64,000 bases of DNA, taken from Spirochaetae bacterium HGW-Spirochaetae-2. Lineage in GTDB: Bacteria > Spirochaetota > Spirochaetia > Sphaerochaetales > Sphaerochaetaceae. The position numbers and the translations under genes were made by a program. The number at the start of each line of letters is the position of its first letter. The stretch's first letter is position 1. Below, piece by piece: positions 9,231 to 17,942 of the stretch. Where the stretch lies: assembly GCA_002839355.1 (NCBI GenBank), contig PGXW01000019.1, positions 35,480 through 99,479 of the forward strand. The letters are read 5' to 3'. The notes under the pieces were generated by a model. That model was not told the DNA's origin, did no database searches, and worked only from the letters and a program-made list of their open reading frames with translations.

Positions 9231-9354
9231 ACGTAGAGGATACACGACGGCAGTCTTGGGTGTCGATACCTTTCCTTTTCTGTTAACCTACGGGGCAAGT
9301 CGCGGTGAGAACATTGTATCTGTTTTTCTAACTGTATGTGATCAAAGTATCTAT

Positions 9355-9383
9355 TTGACATCGACCTGGTACTGGGATATCTT
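9355..9383 (+). promoter_or_regulatory. Promoter for flavodoxin gene
   Basis: Perfect TTGACA (9355-9360), 17-bp spacer and TATCTT (9378-9383), 20 bases upstream of the ATG, with AAGGAGG between. Confidence 0.55.
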
Positions 9384-9403
9384 CTGTACAAGGAGGTTGT
9401 GTC

Positions 9404-9889
9404 ATGAAGGTTTTGATTGTGTATGATTCGATTTTCGGAAATACCGAAAAGGTCGCTTTCGCTCTCAGGGATGCGGTTGGCGCACCGCATGAAGCCTCGG
9501 CCGTACAGGTCGCCCAATTTTCTCCCAAGATGCTCGCCGGTGTCGACCTGCTGGTGGTGGGTTCGCCAACCCGGGCCTTTCGCCCGACTCCCGCGACAAC
9601 GTCCCTGTTGAAATCGCTTGCTTCCGACGCGTTGGCAGGCGGCATTGGGACAGCCGCTTTCGATACTCGGGTTTCACTTGAGGATGTGAATTCCAAATTC
9701 CTCAATTTCATGGTCTCGTTGTTCGGATACGCCGCGAAGCCGATAGACAAGGCCTTGGCCAAGCATGGAGGAACATCCGTTTGCCAACCGGCATGGTTTA
9801 TCGTCAAGGACAAGGAAGGGCCGTTGAAGGAAGGAGAACTGGACCACGCGGCGAATTGGATGGGTGAATTGCTGGCAAGTGCGACATGA
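9404..9889 (+). CDS. Flavodoxin-family protein
   Basis: 161 residues. KVLIVYDSIFGNTEKVA is the FMN phosphate-binding loop (T/S-x-T/S-G-N-T), and VVGSPTRAFRPT is the second flavin-contacting loop. Expected to be a small cytosolic FMN protein that shuttles electrons or maintains quinones. ATG 9404 follows AAGGAGG at good spacing. No partner oxidoreductase lies next to it. Confidence 0.85.
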   Translation: MKVLIVYDSIFGNTEKVAFALRDAVGAPHEASAVQVAQFSPKMLAGVDLLVVGSPTRAFRPTPATTSLLKSLASDALAGGIGTAAFDTRVSLEDVNSKFLNFMVSLFGYAAKPIDKALAKHGGTSVCQPAWFIVKDKEGPLKEGELDHAANWMGELLASAT

Positions 9890-10047
9890 CAGATTCTGAT
9901 GGTACAGAGACTCCTGGCCTCGGATCAAAGGATAGCGATGGTTTGCCTGCAACAGTCCACAAGGTACGATCTTTCCACTTGACCTAACCATGTATCCATG
10001 TCTACGCTAGGGATACGTCTCCTTCGGGAGATTGGAGGTGGTTTCAT

Positions 10048-11091
10048 ATGAAGAAAACGACACGGATGGGTCTGGTGCTCACCTTGATCATGGTGTTGTG
10101 CACCCTGGGCCCGTTATTCGCTGGTGAAATCTCCATTATTTGGGAATGGGAAAAAACCGACGAAGATGTCGTAGCCTTCAGGTATCAAATGGATGCCCAG
10201 GAGGCCGACGGCTGGACAGTGGTGGAATCATCGGTCACCAGCTATTCAGTCGGACCTGTCGACGACACAGTCCCGTATTCACTCTACCTTCAACAATCCT
10301 ATGATGGCGAGACATGGAGCGAGAGCGGCAAGCTCACCTACGATCCCGTCGAATTTGGGGCTGTGGCCCCTGCTGTCGAACCTGTGGCGGAGCCTGTTGC
10401 GGTTGCCGAGGAACCTGTTGCACCTGAAGTTGTGGACGAGCCTGTCGAATCGACGGATACCATAGCGTTCGAGTCCACGCTAGCTGGGTTCGAACCGGAA
10501 ATCATGGCGGAAGAGCCTGCCGTTGGGGAGCCGTTGGTTCAACCCGTGCCTTTGCCCGAGGTGAAGAAGACCGGCCCACGTGTGGAAATCTCTTTTGGAG
10601 CAGGCGGGAAAGCCGATAACTATCTTGGTGGATTCGATGCCAGTGGAGATTTCGTCGCCCTCCGTACACGGGTCCTGCCATCCATTACGGCCGATCTTGT
10701 CTACCCGAACATGAGAAAGATCGGTTCCTCGATCGACTTGGGTATACGCGCTGGTCTCGGGTACCAGGGCTACCAGAATGGAGTGGGAGATGCGATAGCG
10801 GGATTCGATATCCATGGATTGGCGATGTTCGAATATTCGATCAACCGGAAGTTCTCGGTCGATGCCTCTATGGGTTTCGCGTTCATGTTCACCGGCAACG
10901 ATATCCACACGGGAGGCGGGAGTGTCCCTGGAGTCTTCTTCGGCCCCTTGGCGCAGGTGAACGCCCGGTACAAAATCAACGATACCTGGTCTGTAGGTGT
11001 GCAAACCGAGGTCCGTTTGCTGTTTGGCAATACGTTCGAACCATACGAGTTGACTGGAATAGTCAGGCTGGGTGTGGGATATAGTTTCTAA
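10048..11091 (+). CDS. Outer-membrane protein with Glu/Pro/Val linker and C-terminal beta-barrel
   Basis: 347 residues. A signal peptide (MKKTTRMG then a hydrophobic core, cleavage near LFAGE) is followed by a roughly 80-residue beta domain. Next comes a low-complexity linker (about residues 110-180) rich in repeated EPV/EPVA motifs. The C-terminal 165 residues are rich in Gly and aromatics with alternating strands and end in YSF, the terminal-aromatic signal of outer-membrane barrels. The layout resembles spirochaete surface porin-like proteins. ATG 10048 is preceded by GGAGGTGG. Confidence 0.7.
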   Translation: MKKTTRMGLVLTLIMVLCTLGPLFAGEISIIWEWEKTDEDVVAFRYQMDAQEADGWTVVESSVTSYSVGPVDDTVPYSLYLQQSYDGETWSESGKLTYDPVEFGAVAPAVEPVAEPVAVAEEPVAPEVVDEPVESTDTIAFESTLAGFEPEIMAEEPAVGEPLVQPVPLPEVKKTGPRVEISFGAGGKADNYLGGFDASGDFVALRTRVLPSITADLVYPNMRKIGSSIDLGIRAGLGYQGYQNGVGDAIAGFDIHGLAMFEYSINRKFSVDASMGFAFMFTGNDIHTGGGSVPGVFFGPLAQVNARYKINDTWSVGVQTEVRLLFGNTFEPYELTGIVRLGVGYSF

Positions 11092-11107
11092 TTACAATGG
11101 AGGGTGC

Positions 11108-11866
11108 ATGAAAGAAAGTCACTTGCGAAGGCATCTGGACTTTATCTGTTTCATTCAGGAGACCGAAGGGTATCGCATGACCGCCAAGGCGGAAGAGTTG
11201 GCTCGTGATGTGCTCGATGGTGAAATGTCGGGAGACGAGGCTGTTTCCGCGATAATCGATTCCTATGGATTCGCGTCCGAGTCGGACAACAGCGAATCCG
11301 TCGACGGGTGCTATCCCGATTCGGATGTGTACATCAACTTCTTTGGAATCCGTGACCAGGATGTATTGGATGCTATCGAAACCGAGATCGTTTCGGTCAG
11401 GATGGCGGAGATACTATCGGGCCCACAGGAGTGGAAATTTGATTTCGACCATTTGAAGACCCTGCATGGGCGCTTGTTCGATGATATCTATCCTTTTGCC
11501 GGAGAAATCCGTTATATCCCCATTACCCGCAGGACTGTCTTCTGCCTTCCCCAATACATAGACACCATGGCCGAGGAGATATTCGCCAAGTTGCGTGAAG
11601 AACTCTATTTGCGCAACCAGGATCTGGATGAGTTTGTGGACAACCTAGCCTACTTCATGGCCGAAGTGCATGCACTGCATCCGTTTTTGGATGGAAATAC
11701 ACGGACCTTGCGGTTGTTCTTCCAGCAACTGAGCCATGCCGCCGGGTGGCGCATCAATCCGTCGGAAACCACCGATAGCCGCTTGCTCGAGGCCGATATA
11801 GCAGCGCTGGAGGGGGATTACCAACCATTGATCGGCTTGCTGCACGAAGCAGTTGAGCCGCTCTAG
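11108..11866 (+). CDS. Fic-domain protein with antitoxin-like N-terminal module
   Basis: 252 residues. The C-terminal Fic domain has HPFLDGNTRTLR (His at residue 191), the HxFx(D/E)GNxRxxR catalytic signature of AMP-transferases, with Thr where most have Gly. The first ~60 residues (QETEGYRMTAKAEELARD followed by a GEMSGDEAV turn) resemble VbhA/YhfG-type antitoxins, which block Fic through a helix with an S/TxxxE(G/N) motif. The EG pair is present but the Ser/Thr position is not obvious. The protein probably modifies a target by AMPylation and may self-restrain. ATG 11108 follows GGAGGGTGC. Confidence 0.82.
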   Translation: MKESHLRRHLDFICFIQETEGYRMTAKAEELARDVLDGEMSGDEAVSAIIDSYGFASESDNSESVDGCYPDSDVYINFFGIRDQDVLDAIETEIVSVRMAEILSGPQEWKFDFDHLKTLHGRLFDDIYPFAGEIRYIPITRRTVFCLPQYIDTMAEEIFAKLREELYLRNQDLDEFVDNLAYFMAEVHALHPFLDGNTRTLRLFFQQLSHAAGWRINPSETTDSRLLEADIAALEGDYQPLIGLLHEAVEPL

Positions 11867-11895
11867 AACGATAATATCCTTAACGAGGTGCATGC

Positions 11896-12969
11896 ATGAT
11901 CACAGCGATATTGTTCGATATGGATGGAGTTCTCATCGACTCCGAGGAATACATCTCGCAAGCGGCGATCGATTATTTCGATTCGATCGGAGTAGAGACG
12001 CAACCCGAGGATTTCGTTCCGTTCGTCGGAGCCGGAGAGAACCGCTATATTGGAGGAGTCGCCGAGAAGTATGGGGTCAAACTTGAGATCGAACAAGCCA
12101 AGCTCGATACCTACGACATCTACGAACGCTTGATAACCGGCAAGGAGAGCGCACTTCCAGGCGTAGTGCGGTTCTTGACCAATGCCCACAAGGCTGGATT
12201 ACGCATGGCTGTGGCCACCAGCGCCGACAAGCGTAAGATGGAGATCAACCTCGCGGTCATGGGATTGGACCTCTCCTGGTTCAAGGTGCTCATAAACGGC
12301 AAGGATATCGAACGGAAGAAACCCTTTCCCGACATCTATCAGAAGGCTGCCGACGAACTTGGTGTCGAGAATAGCCAATGCATCGTATTCGAGGATGCCA
12401 CCAATGGAGTGCGTGCGGCCAAAGCTGCAGGATCGTTGTGTGGAGGAATCACCACCAGCTTCTCCGATGTCCAATTGCGTGCGGAAGGTGCCGATTTCAT
12501 TATCGATGGATTGGATGACTTCGAGGATTTCTCCACAATCGAGGAATTCAATCGCCTGCTGTTGCGCTTCAAGGCACGCGAGACAGCCTCCCAGGTTCGT
12601 CTCAACGCATATGCCCCCTACTCGAAATTCCAGGTCGGAGCGGCTGTCGTCAGTGCTTCCAGCGGAACGATCTACCACGGTTGCAATGTGGAGAACAGCA
12701 GCTATGGAGCTACTATTTGTGCAGAACGGGGAGCACTGATGGAAGCTGTCGCACAGGAAGGTGACTTCCGTATCGACATGGTGGTCGTGGTTTCCGACGA
12801 CAACCCCCCGGCTCCTCCGTGCGCGCTATGCCTCCAAGTCTTGGCCGAGTTCACGACCGACGATACGGTGGTGCACCTGTACGATACGAGAGGGAACTCG
12901 GAGACGTACCGTTTCGACGAACTGTTGCCGCACCCCTTTATTTTTCCCACCCAACGCGATCGTCGCTGA
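11896..12969 (+). CDS. HAD phosphatase - cytidine deaminase fusion
   Basis: 357 residues, two enzymes in one frame. Residues 1-215 form a beta-phosphoglucomutase-type HAD domain: FDMDGVLID holds the nucleophile D8 and acid D10, with ATSADK and VFEDATNGVRAAKAAG as motifs II-IV. Residues 225-350 form a cytidine deaminase: YAPYSKFQVGAA, CNVENSSYGATICAERGAL (zinc ligand C275, catalytic E277) and PPCALC (C309, C312). All catalytic residues look intact. Pyrimidine salvage through the deaminase is likely; the phosphatase substrate is unknown. Spaced 29 bases after the Fic gene. Confidence 0.88.
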   Translation: MITAILFDMDGVLIDSEEYISQAAIDYFDSIGVETQPEDFVPFVGAGENRYIGGVAEKYGVKLEIEQAKLDTYDIYERLITGKESALPGVVRFLTNAHKAGLRMAVATSADKRKMEINLAVMGLDLSWFKVLINGKDIERKKPFPDIYQKAADELGVENSQCIVFEDATNGVRAAKAAGSLCGGITTSFSDVQLRAEGADFIIDGLDDFEDFSTIEEFNRLLLRFKARETASQVRLNAYAPYSKFQVGAAVVSASSGTIYHGCNVENSSYGATICAERGALMEAVAQEGDFRIDMVVVVSDDNPPAPPCALCLQVLAEFTTDDTVVHLYDTRGNSETYRFDELLPHPFIFPTQRDRR

Positions 12970-12976
12970 GTCGTGT

Positions 12977-13386
12977 TCAGCAAGTCCCACCTTCGAGGGC
13001 CATGATCTTATTGACCCGGGTCGCATGACGACCTCCCTCGAAGGGACTGTCGATATAGGCGTCGAGCATCTCCAATACAGGTTCCTGATATTCGATTCGT
13101 CCACCGAATGCAATAAAATTGGCATTGTTGTGGCTTTTGGCCATGCTGGCTGCGAACATGTTCTGTGGCAATGCACAACGGATTCCATCAAACATACGAC
13201 GCCGAATTCGTACCCACCGGCTAGGTATTCACCGCAGGCTTGCGCCGCCATGTCGGGATAATCCACCGAATCTGCGGCATGGACGCCCAGATGATTGACT
13301 GTATACCCGCGGGCGATAAGATGCTCCACAATAGTCTTCGACAGTTCCACTGCCCCGTGATCGTTTGCCACCACTACTTTCTTCAT
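12977..13386 (-). pseudogene. rpiB: Ribose-5-phosphate isomerase B, internal deletion plus frameshift
   Basis: The first 63 codons (from ATG 13386: VVVANDHGAVELSKTI...YPDMAAQACGEYLAGGYEFGV) and the last 72 (13195 down to 12977: GIRCALPQNMFAASMAKSHNNANF...SPFEGGRHATRVNKI) both match RpiB, but lie in different frames. The segment between them, which should read roughly CGTGIGMSIAANK and carries the active-site Cys and Thr/Gly loop, is missing. The junction is near 13195-13200. As written the gene cannot make a working enzyme. An assembly error is the main alternative. Confidence 0.8.
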
Positions 13387-13449
13387 TGCGTTCCACTCCT
13401 TGACAAGTGCCCTATTGTTGTGGGAATTGGAGGAATGGTCAAGTATACT

Positions 13450-14142
13450 TTACCCCTGTCTTGAAGTCTTGGTCGTATGGAGGCGCCACCAGGGGATGCG
13501 GGGATGCTCGTGATGCTCCCAATGATATCCGAAGAACCAACAGCTGAGCATTGCCCACACGTGGTTCCGTTTCAATGTCCTGGAATTATGTGGAGCCATA
13601 TCAGTGGAATGCGGGTATTTGTGGGGTCGGTAGGTACCGAAATAGAACAGTTGGAACGTTCCGAGAAATGCAGGAACAACCCAGAATGCCATGAGGTTTA
13701 CCACTGGAATGTGGACGATTTGGGTACCGATGGTAAACAAGAGGGCCATGGTCACCAATTGTGTGGCTGTCACATAGGTGAAGAAGAACTTGCCGAACCA
13801 ACGGATGGGGTGCTGGTGTTCAACCGAGAAGTCGGGGTCCTCCATTGTGCCTGGATTCCTATGGTGGCGCATGTGGTTGGTGAACATGGGGCGATAGCGG
13901 AATGCCGCGAACAACCAGAGGGCCACTTGCCCGAACGCATCGTTGGTTTTTCGGTTGGCTGCCACGGTTCCATGCATACAGTCGTGTGCGGTGATGAACA
14001 GTCCTGTGTAGAGATACGCCTGGAGAACGATATGGAGATATGTGCCGAATGAGGTGAATTCCACCGTCGGCAATGACAACACCCACACCAAGTGCCCAGC
14101 CCACAACAGGATGACAGCACTTGCGATTGCGATACCCATCAT
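13450..14142 (-). CDS. crtW: CrtW-like carotenoid oxygenase (fatty acid desaturase fold)
   Basis: About 230 residues, hydrophobic, with the three histidine boxes of membrane di-iron enzymes: HDCMHG, HMRHHRNPG and WEHHEHP. Box spacing and the short length match beta-carotene ketolases (CrtW) better than acyl desaturases. Expected to add keto groups to the beta-ionone rings made by the upstream cyclase. ATG 14142 overlaps the cyclase stop as ATGA and has AAGGGAAC upstream, so the two are translationally coupled. Hydroxylase activity cannot be excluded. Confidence 0.75.
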   Translation of the reverse strand: MMGIAIASAVILLWAGHLVWVLSLPTVEFTSFGTYLHIVLQAYLYTGLFITAHDCMHGTVAANRKTNDAFGQVALWLFAAFRYRPMFTNHMRHHRNPGTMEDPDFSVEHQHPIRWFGKFFFTYVTATQLVTMALLFTIGTQIVHIPVVNLMAFWVVPAFLGTFQLFYFGTYRPHKYPHSTDMAPHNSRTLKRNHVWAMLSCWFFGYHWEHHEHPRIPWWRLHTTKTSRQG

Positions 14143-14834
14143 CTTGTTCCCTTGCGATGCAACAGGTTCCCTACAGTTTCGTAACTGAGCAGATACAAAC
14201 CGAGCATGGAGATGTTGTAGAAGAGATCCTCGAGCGGGATGCTGGCAATGCGCACTCCCCAAATAGCCTCGGGATTGTATAGTACTATCGGAAGTCCGGT
14301 GAGTATTCCGTTGACCACTAGGAAAGCGATTATGGAAAGGAGGAAGAACCAGAGGTTATGGGAATCTCCCAACAACCCGGGTTGTGCAATGAGCGTCAGA
14401 GTCAGCCAAACAGAAGTGGCGAGTAGGGCGAGGAGGGTATACGATTGGCCGCGAAACAGATAACCTGTTACGAGGAGCAACACCACGCACACTATGGCAT
14501 AGGTACGGACCCGACCGCTATCGGAGTACGTTCTATTGGGGAAATATGCCCGGACCACCTCCAGGATGAATATGCAGGCATAGGGTACGACAAGAAAGAA
14601 CAACCATTCGCCCAATGGGAGTCCGAACAGTTTCCATGAACCTGCATAGGCGGGATTGAATGACCAATGGCCCTGTTCGGTGACCAGGACGTCCCATAGC
14701 AGATAGGCGGCGCTTACGGGAACCATAGAAATACCCAATTGCAACCAATGCCGATGGAAACCGACCCTCTTATCGAAGGACAGCAGGAAAGGTCCCGCGA
14801 TTATCGCCAGTGTGATCACCACATATGTGTTCAT
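14139..14834 (-). CDS. Lycopene cyclase, fused heterodimer type (CrtYc-CrtYd)
   Basis: 231 residues with about seven membrane helices. It holds two copies of the lycopene cyclase domain. The first has PFLLSFD and LPLGEWLFFLVVPYA, the second has FNPEAIWG-like WGVRIASIPLEDLFYNI; PLEE/PLED is the family signature. In actinobacteria and archaea CrtYc and CrtYd form the active cyclase. Here they are joined in one protein. Converts linear lycopene ends to beta-rings for the following oxygenase. Divergent from crtI. Confidence 0.8.
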   Translation of the reverse strand: MNTYVVITLAIIAGPFLLSFDKRVGFHRHWLQLGISMVPVSAAYLLWDVLVTEQGHWSFNPAYAGSWKLFGLPLGEWLFFLVVPYACIFILEVVRAYFPNRTYSDSGRVRTYAIVCVVLLLVTGYLFRGQSYTLLALLATSVWLTLTLIAQPGLLGDSHNLWFFLLSIIAFLVVNGILTGLPIVLYNPEAIWGVRIASIPLEDLFYNISMLGLYLLSYETVGNLLHRKGTR

Positions 14835-14911
14835 CGAAATACGTTGCTCCCTGAACTCGGCACATCCGATTGTCTTCTCATGAATCTTGTCACTACGGTA
14901 GCATAATTTAA

Positions 14912-14940
14912 TTGAAATGTGTTCAAGATTCTAGTATCTT
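14912..14940 (+). promoter_or_regulatory. Candidate crtI promoter close to the start codon
   Basis: TTGAAA (14912-14917), 17-bp spacer and TATCTT (14935-14940). The -10 box ends only 6 bases before ATG 14947 and no ribosome-binding site is visible, so crtI may be translated from a leaderless mRNA. Confidence 0.4.
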
Positions 14941-14946
14941 CGGAAT

Positions 14947-16422
14947 ATGAAAAAACATGCGGTGGTGATTGGCGGAGGCTATGGTGGTCTCAGCAGTGCA
15001 GCCTTGCTGGCGCGGGATGGTTGGGACGTCACGCTCATCGAGAAGCTGGACGATCTTGGCGGTCGTGCGCGGACATGGAAGACCGAGGGGTTTACGTTCG
15101 ATCTGGGACCGTCATGGTATCTCATGCCCGAAGTGTTCGAACGGTTCTTCTCGCTTTTCGACAGGGAGCGGAGCGACTACTTCAAGCTGCTGCCACTCGA
15201 TCCCTACTACAAGGTTTTTTTTGGCGAGGGAGAAACTGCCGTACTCAGTCCACGGCAGGAGGAAAACATCGAACTGTTCGAGTCCTTCGAGCCGGGAGGG
15301 GGTGATGCCTTGGTGCGGTATATGGACCAGGCCACCTACAAGTACGAAGTCGCCATGAAGGAGTTCCTGTACAGAGGCTATAAGCATCTGGGAGAGTTTT
15401 TCAACCGAAGGCTCATGACCGAGGGCTTACGGCTCGGTATATTCAAGAAACTCGACAAGCTTGTCGGTTCCTATGTGCAGGATCGTCGCGCACGCCAGAT
15501 CCTGGAATACGCCATGGTGTTTCTCGGAACCAACCCGGTGGAGGCACCCGCCATCTATTCGATCATGAGCCATGTGGATCTGAAGTTGGGAGTATTCTTT
15601 CCCGAAGGCGGTATGGCCACAGCGGCACAGGGCTTCGTGCGTCTCTGCGAGGAACAGGGTGTCAAGCTGGTCACCGGAGAGGAAGTGGTGAAGATCGTGA
15701 CCCGAAATGGGAAAGCGGTTGCTGTGGAGACGACGAAACAGACGTATCGTGCCGACGTCGTGGTATCGGGTGCCGATTACCACCATATCGACACTGAAGT
15801 CTTGGAAGCCAAGGACAGGCGGTACAGTCCACGCTATTGGAGAAAACGGGTGGTCGCCCCCTCGATGTTCATCGCCTATTTGGGCATCAACCGGAAGTTG
15901 CCGAACCTAGAACACCACAATCTGTATTTCGCTGAAAATTGGCATGGGCATTTCGACACGATCTTCAAGCATCCCGCATGGCCCGAGAAGCCGTGCTTCT
16001 ATCTGAGCTGCATTTCGAAAACGGATGCGGATTCTGCCCCCGATGGAGCGGAAAATGTGTTTCTGCTGGTACCGGTTGCCCCCGGCTTGGCCGATACCGA
16101 CCAGCAGCGGGAAGCATACCTTGCCCATGTGCTGGAACATGTGCGCGAGGTGACCGGTGAGGATCTTACCCGGGATGTTGCGGTGCAACGCATCTATTCC
16201 CATCGGGATTTCATCGAGGATTACCATGCCTACAAGGGAACAGCCCTGGGACTTTCCCACACGCTCATGCAAACGGCGATCTTCCGGCCTTCCACCCGGA
16301 GCACGAAGGTTGAAAACCTCTTCTATACTGGACAGTATACCCATCCGGGTGTAGGCGTTCCCATGGTATTGATAGCCTCAGAGATAGTCACAGATGAAAT
16401 TCGGAACACCTATGGTGCATGA
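14947..16422 (+). CDS. crtI: Phytoene desaturase CrtI
   Basis: 491 residues, normal CrtI length. The N-terminus VVIGGGYGGLSSAALLARDG is the FAD-binding Rossmann motif, followed by EKLDDLGGRARTW. The C-terminal GQYTHPGVGVPMVLIASEI matches the bacterial CrtI/carotenoid desaturase signature (G..t.PG.G.p). It desaturates phytoene stepwise toward lycopene at the inner membrane, supplying the cyclase encoded divergently. Overlaps crtB by 29 bases. Confidence 0.93.
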   Translation: MKKHAVVIGGGYGGLSSAALLARDGWDVTLIEKLDDLGGRARTWKTEGFTFDLGPSWYLMPEVFERFFSLFDRERSDYFKLLPLDPYYKVFFGEGETAVLSPRQEENIELFESFEPGGGDALVRYMDQATYKYEVAMKEFLYRGYKHLGEFFNRRLMTEGLRLGIFKKLDKLVGSYVQDRRARQILEYAMVFLGTNPVEAPAIYSIMSHVDLKLGVFFPEGGMATAAQGFVRLCEEQGVKLVTGEEVVKIVTRNGKAVAVETTKQTYRADVVVSGADYHHIDTEVLEAKDRRYSPRYWRKRVVAPSMFIAYLGINRKLPNLEHHNLYFAENWHGHFDTIFKHPAWPEKPCFYLSCISKTDADSAPDGAENVFLLVPVAPGLADTDQQREAYLAHVLEHVREVTGEDLTRDVAVQRIYSHRDFIEDYHAYKGTALGLSHTLMQTAIFRPSTRSTKVENLFYTGQYTHPGVGVPMVLIASEIVTDEIRNTYGA

Positions 16423-17242
16423 ACAACACGAAAAGATCTTTCGCTCGGGAAGCAAGACCTACTATTTCAGCTCACGTTTTTTCCCCCCAGCGGTACGTGA
16501 CGATGTGTACGCACTGTATGGATTCGTGCGGGTTGCCGACAACCTGGTCGACGATTTGCCCGTGGATCCGGCCCGGTTCCATGCGTTCAGGCAAACATAC
16601 ACGCAAGCCTTCCAAAGTGGCGAACCGAGTGGGGATCCCATCATCGATGCTTTTCTGGAACTCCAGGAGCGGAAACGGTTCGATCCGACGTGGACCGAAT
16701 CCTTCCTCGATTCCATGCAGCACGACTTGGTGAAATCGACGTGTGATACGTTGGATGAGACCTTGGTGTATATCTATGGATCGGCAGAGGTGATAGGATT
16801 GTTCATGGCCCGGATCATGGACTTGCCCGAAGAGAGCTATCCTGCCGCCGCCATGTTGGGGCGAGCCATGCAATACATCAATTTTATCCGGGATATCGCG
16901 GAAGATACGAAATTGGGAAGACGGTATCTTCCCCTTGTCGACACCTCTCTCCAATCATTGGATGAAGAGGCGGCACGGGTCGACAGGGGAGAGTTCTCCC
17001 GCTTCATCCGCCAGGAGATCGGACGGTACCGACAATGGCAAAAGAAGGCGGCATTGGGATACCACCATATTCCCCGCCGATACCGGATTCCTATCATGAC
17101 CGCGGCCGACATGTACTGTTGGACAGCCCGTCAGATTGCACGCGATCCCATGGTGGTCTTCGAGCGGCGGGTGAAACCGGCCAAAACCCGCATACTGCGC
17201 AAAGGTCTCGCCCATACGATAGGAGTTGCTTTCGGATGTTGA
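16394..17242 (+). CDS. crtB: Phytoene synthase CrtB
   Basis: 282 residues, trans-isoprenyl synthase family. FRSGSKTYYFSSRFFPP opens the domain. YGFVRVADNLVDD is the first Asp-rich substrate/Mg site and INFIRDIAEDTKLGRRYLP the second (DxxED). It condenses two geranylgeranyl diphosphates to phytoene. The start could be ATG 16394 or the in-frame ATG 16412; neither has a convincing ribosome-binding site, but translation can follow from crtI by coupling. Overlaps the next gene by 7 bases. Confidence 0.92.
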   Translation: MKFGTPMVHEQHEKIFRSGSKTYYFSSRFFPPAVRDDVYALYGFVRVADNLVDDLPVDPARFHAFRQTYTQAFQSGEPSGDPIIDAFLELQERKRFDPTWTESFLDSMQHDLVKSTCDTLDETLVYIYGSAEVIGLFMARIMDLPEESYPAAAMLGRAMQYINFIRDIAEDTKLGRRYLPLVDTSLQSLDEEAARVDRGEFSRFIRQEIGRYRQWQKKAALGYHHIPRRYRIPIMTAADMYCWTARQIARDPMVVFERRVKPAKTRILRKGLAHTIGVAFGC

Positions 17243-17880
17243 GGTTACAACGGTTCCAACGGTGGATTGTCCTGCTCCTTCCCGCATTTTACTTGATGGG
17301 CTTTCTCTTCCACCTGTGGGATGCGACGTTTCCCCTAATGCTCGCCATGACCCCCTATACGATCCTCGGAACGGCTATTCTCGGGTTCCTTCCCGATGTG
17401 GTGACAAGGAACCGCAAACTCCTCCTTTGGGCAGCGGGCACCTTCGCAATCACCTTGTTCCTGGAGATACTGGGCGTCGCAACCGGCGCTGTGTTCGGCA
17501 GCTATACCTACGGTCCGACATTGGGGTTTCCTGTTATGGATGTTCCCCTGCTTATTGGTATCAACTGGACGTTGATCATCATGGGAGCCGCGATGCTGGT
17601 CGAACGCCTTACGAACAACCCATGGCAGGTGGCGTTGGGTACCGCAGCAATCACAGTCGTGTTCGACTGGATCATGGAACCGGTCGCTATCGCACTCGAC
17701 TACTGGAGTTGGAGTTCATCGACCATACCCTTGCAAAATTATATCGCCTGGTTTGTGATCGCGTTCGTGTTCGCCACGATATTCAGCCGGATGAAACTGA
17801 AGACCGCCAGTCCGATCCCCTCGCTTATCGTGGTTGTTCAGGCGCTATTCTTTTCTTTGTTGCGCCTCTTGGTCATATAA
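17236..17880 (+). CDS. cruF: CruF-like carotenoid biosynthesis membrane protein
   Basis: 214 residues and about seven membrane helices. LEILGVATGAVFGSYTYGPTLG and FDWIMEPVAIALDYWSW match the carotenoid biosynthesis family PF04240, which includes the CruF 1',2'-hydratase. ATG 17236 is preceded by AGGAG inside the end of crtB. A much longer upstream reading frame is only a shadow of crtB. A hydratase working on psi-ends sits oddly with a full beta-cyclase and ketolase, so the cluster may make a monocyclic carotenoid. The family assignment is firm, the exact reaction is not. Confidence 0.8.
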   Translation: MLRLQRFQRWIVLLLPAFYLMGFLFHLWDATFPLMLAMTPYTILGTAILGFLPDVVTRNRKLLLWAAGTFAITLFLEILGVATGAVFGSYTYGPTLGFPVMDVPLLIGINWTLIIMGAAMLVERLTNNPWQVALGTAAITVVFDWIMEPVAIALDYWSWSSSTIPLQNYIAWFVIAFVFATIFSRMKLKTASPIPSLIVVVQALFFSLLRLLVI

Positions 17881-17942
17881 CTCACTTTTCTGTTGCACCT
17901 TTACAGTAGTTTGGCTACGATTGCCGAAGGGGGCGTCTTGGC

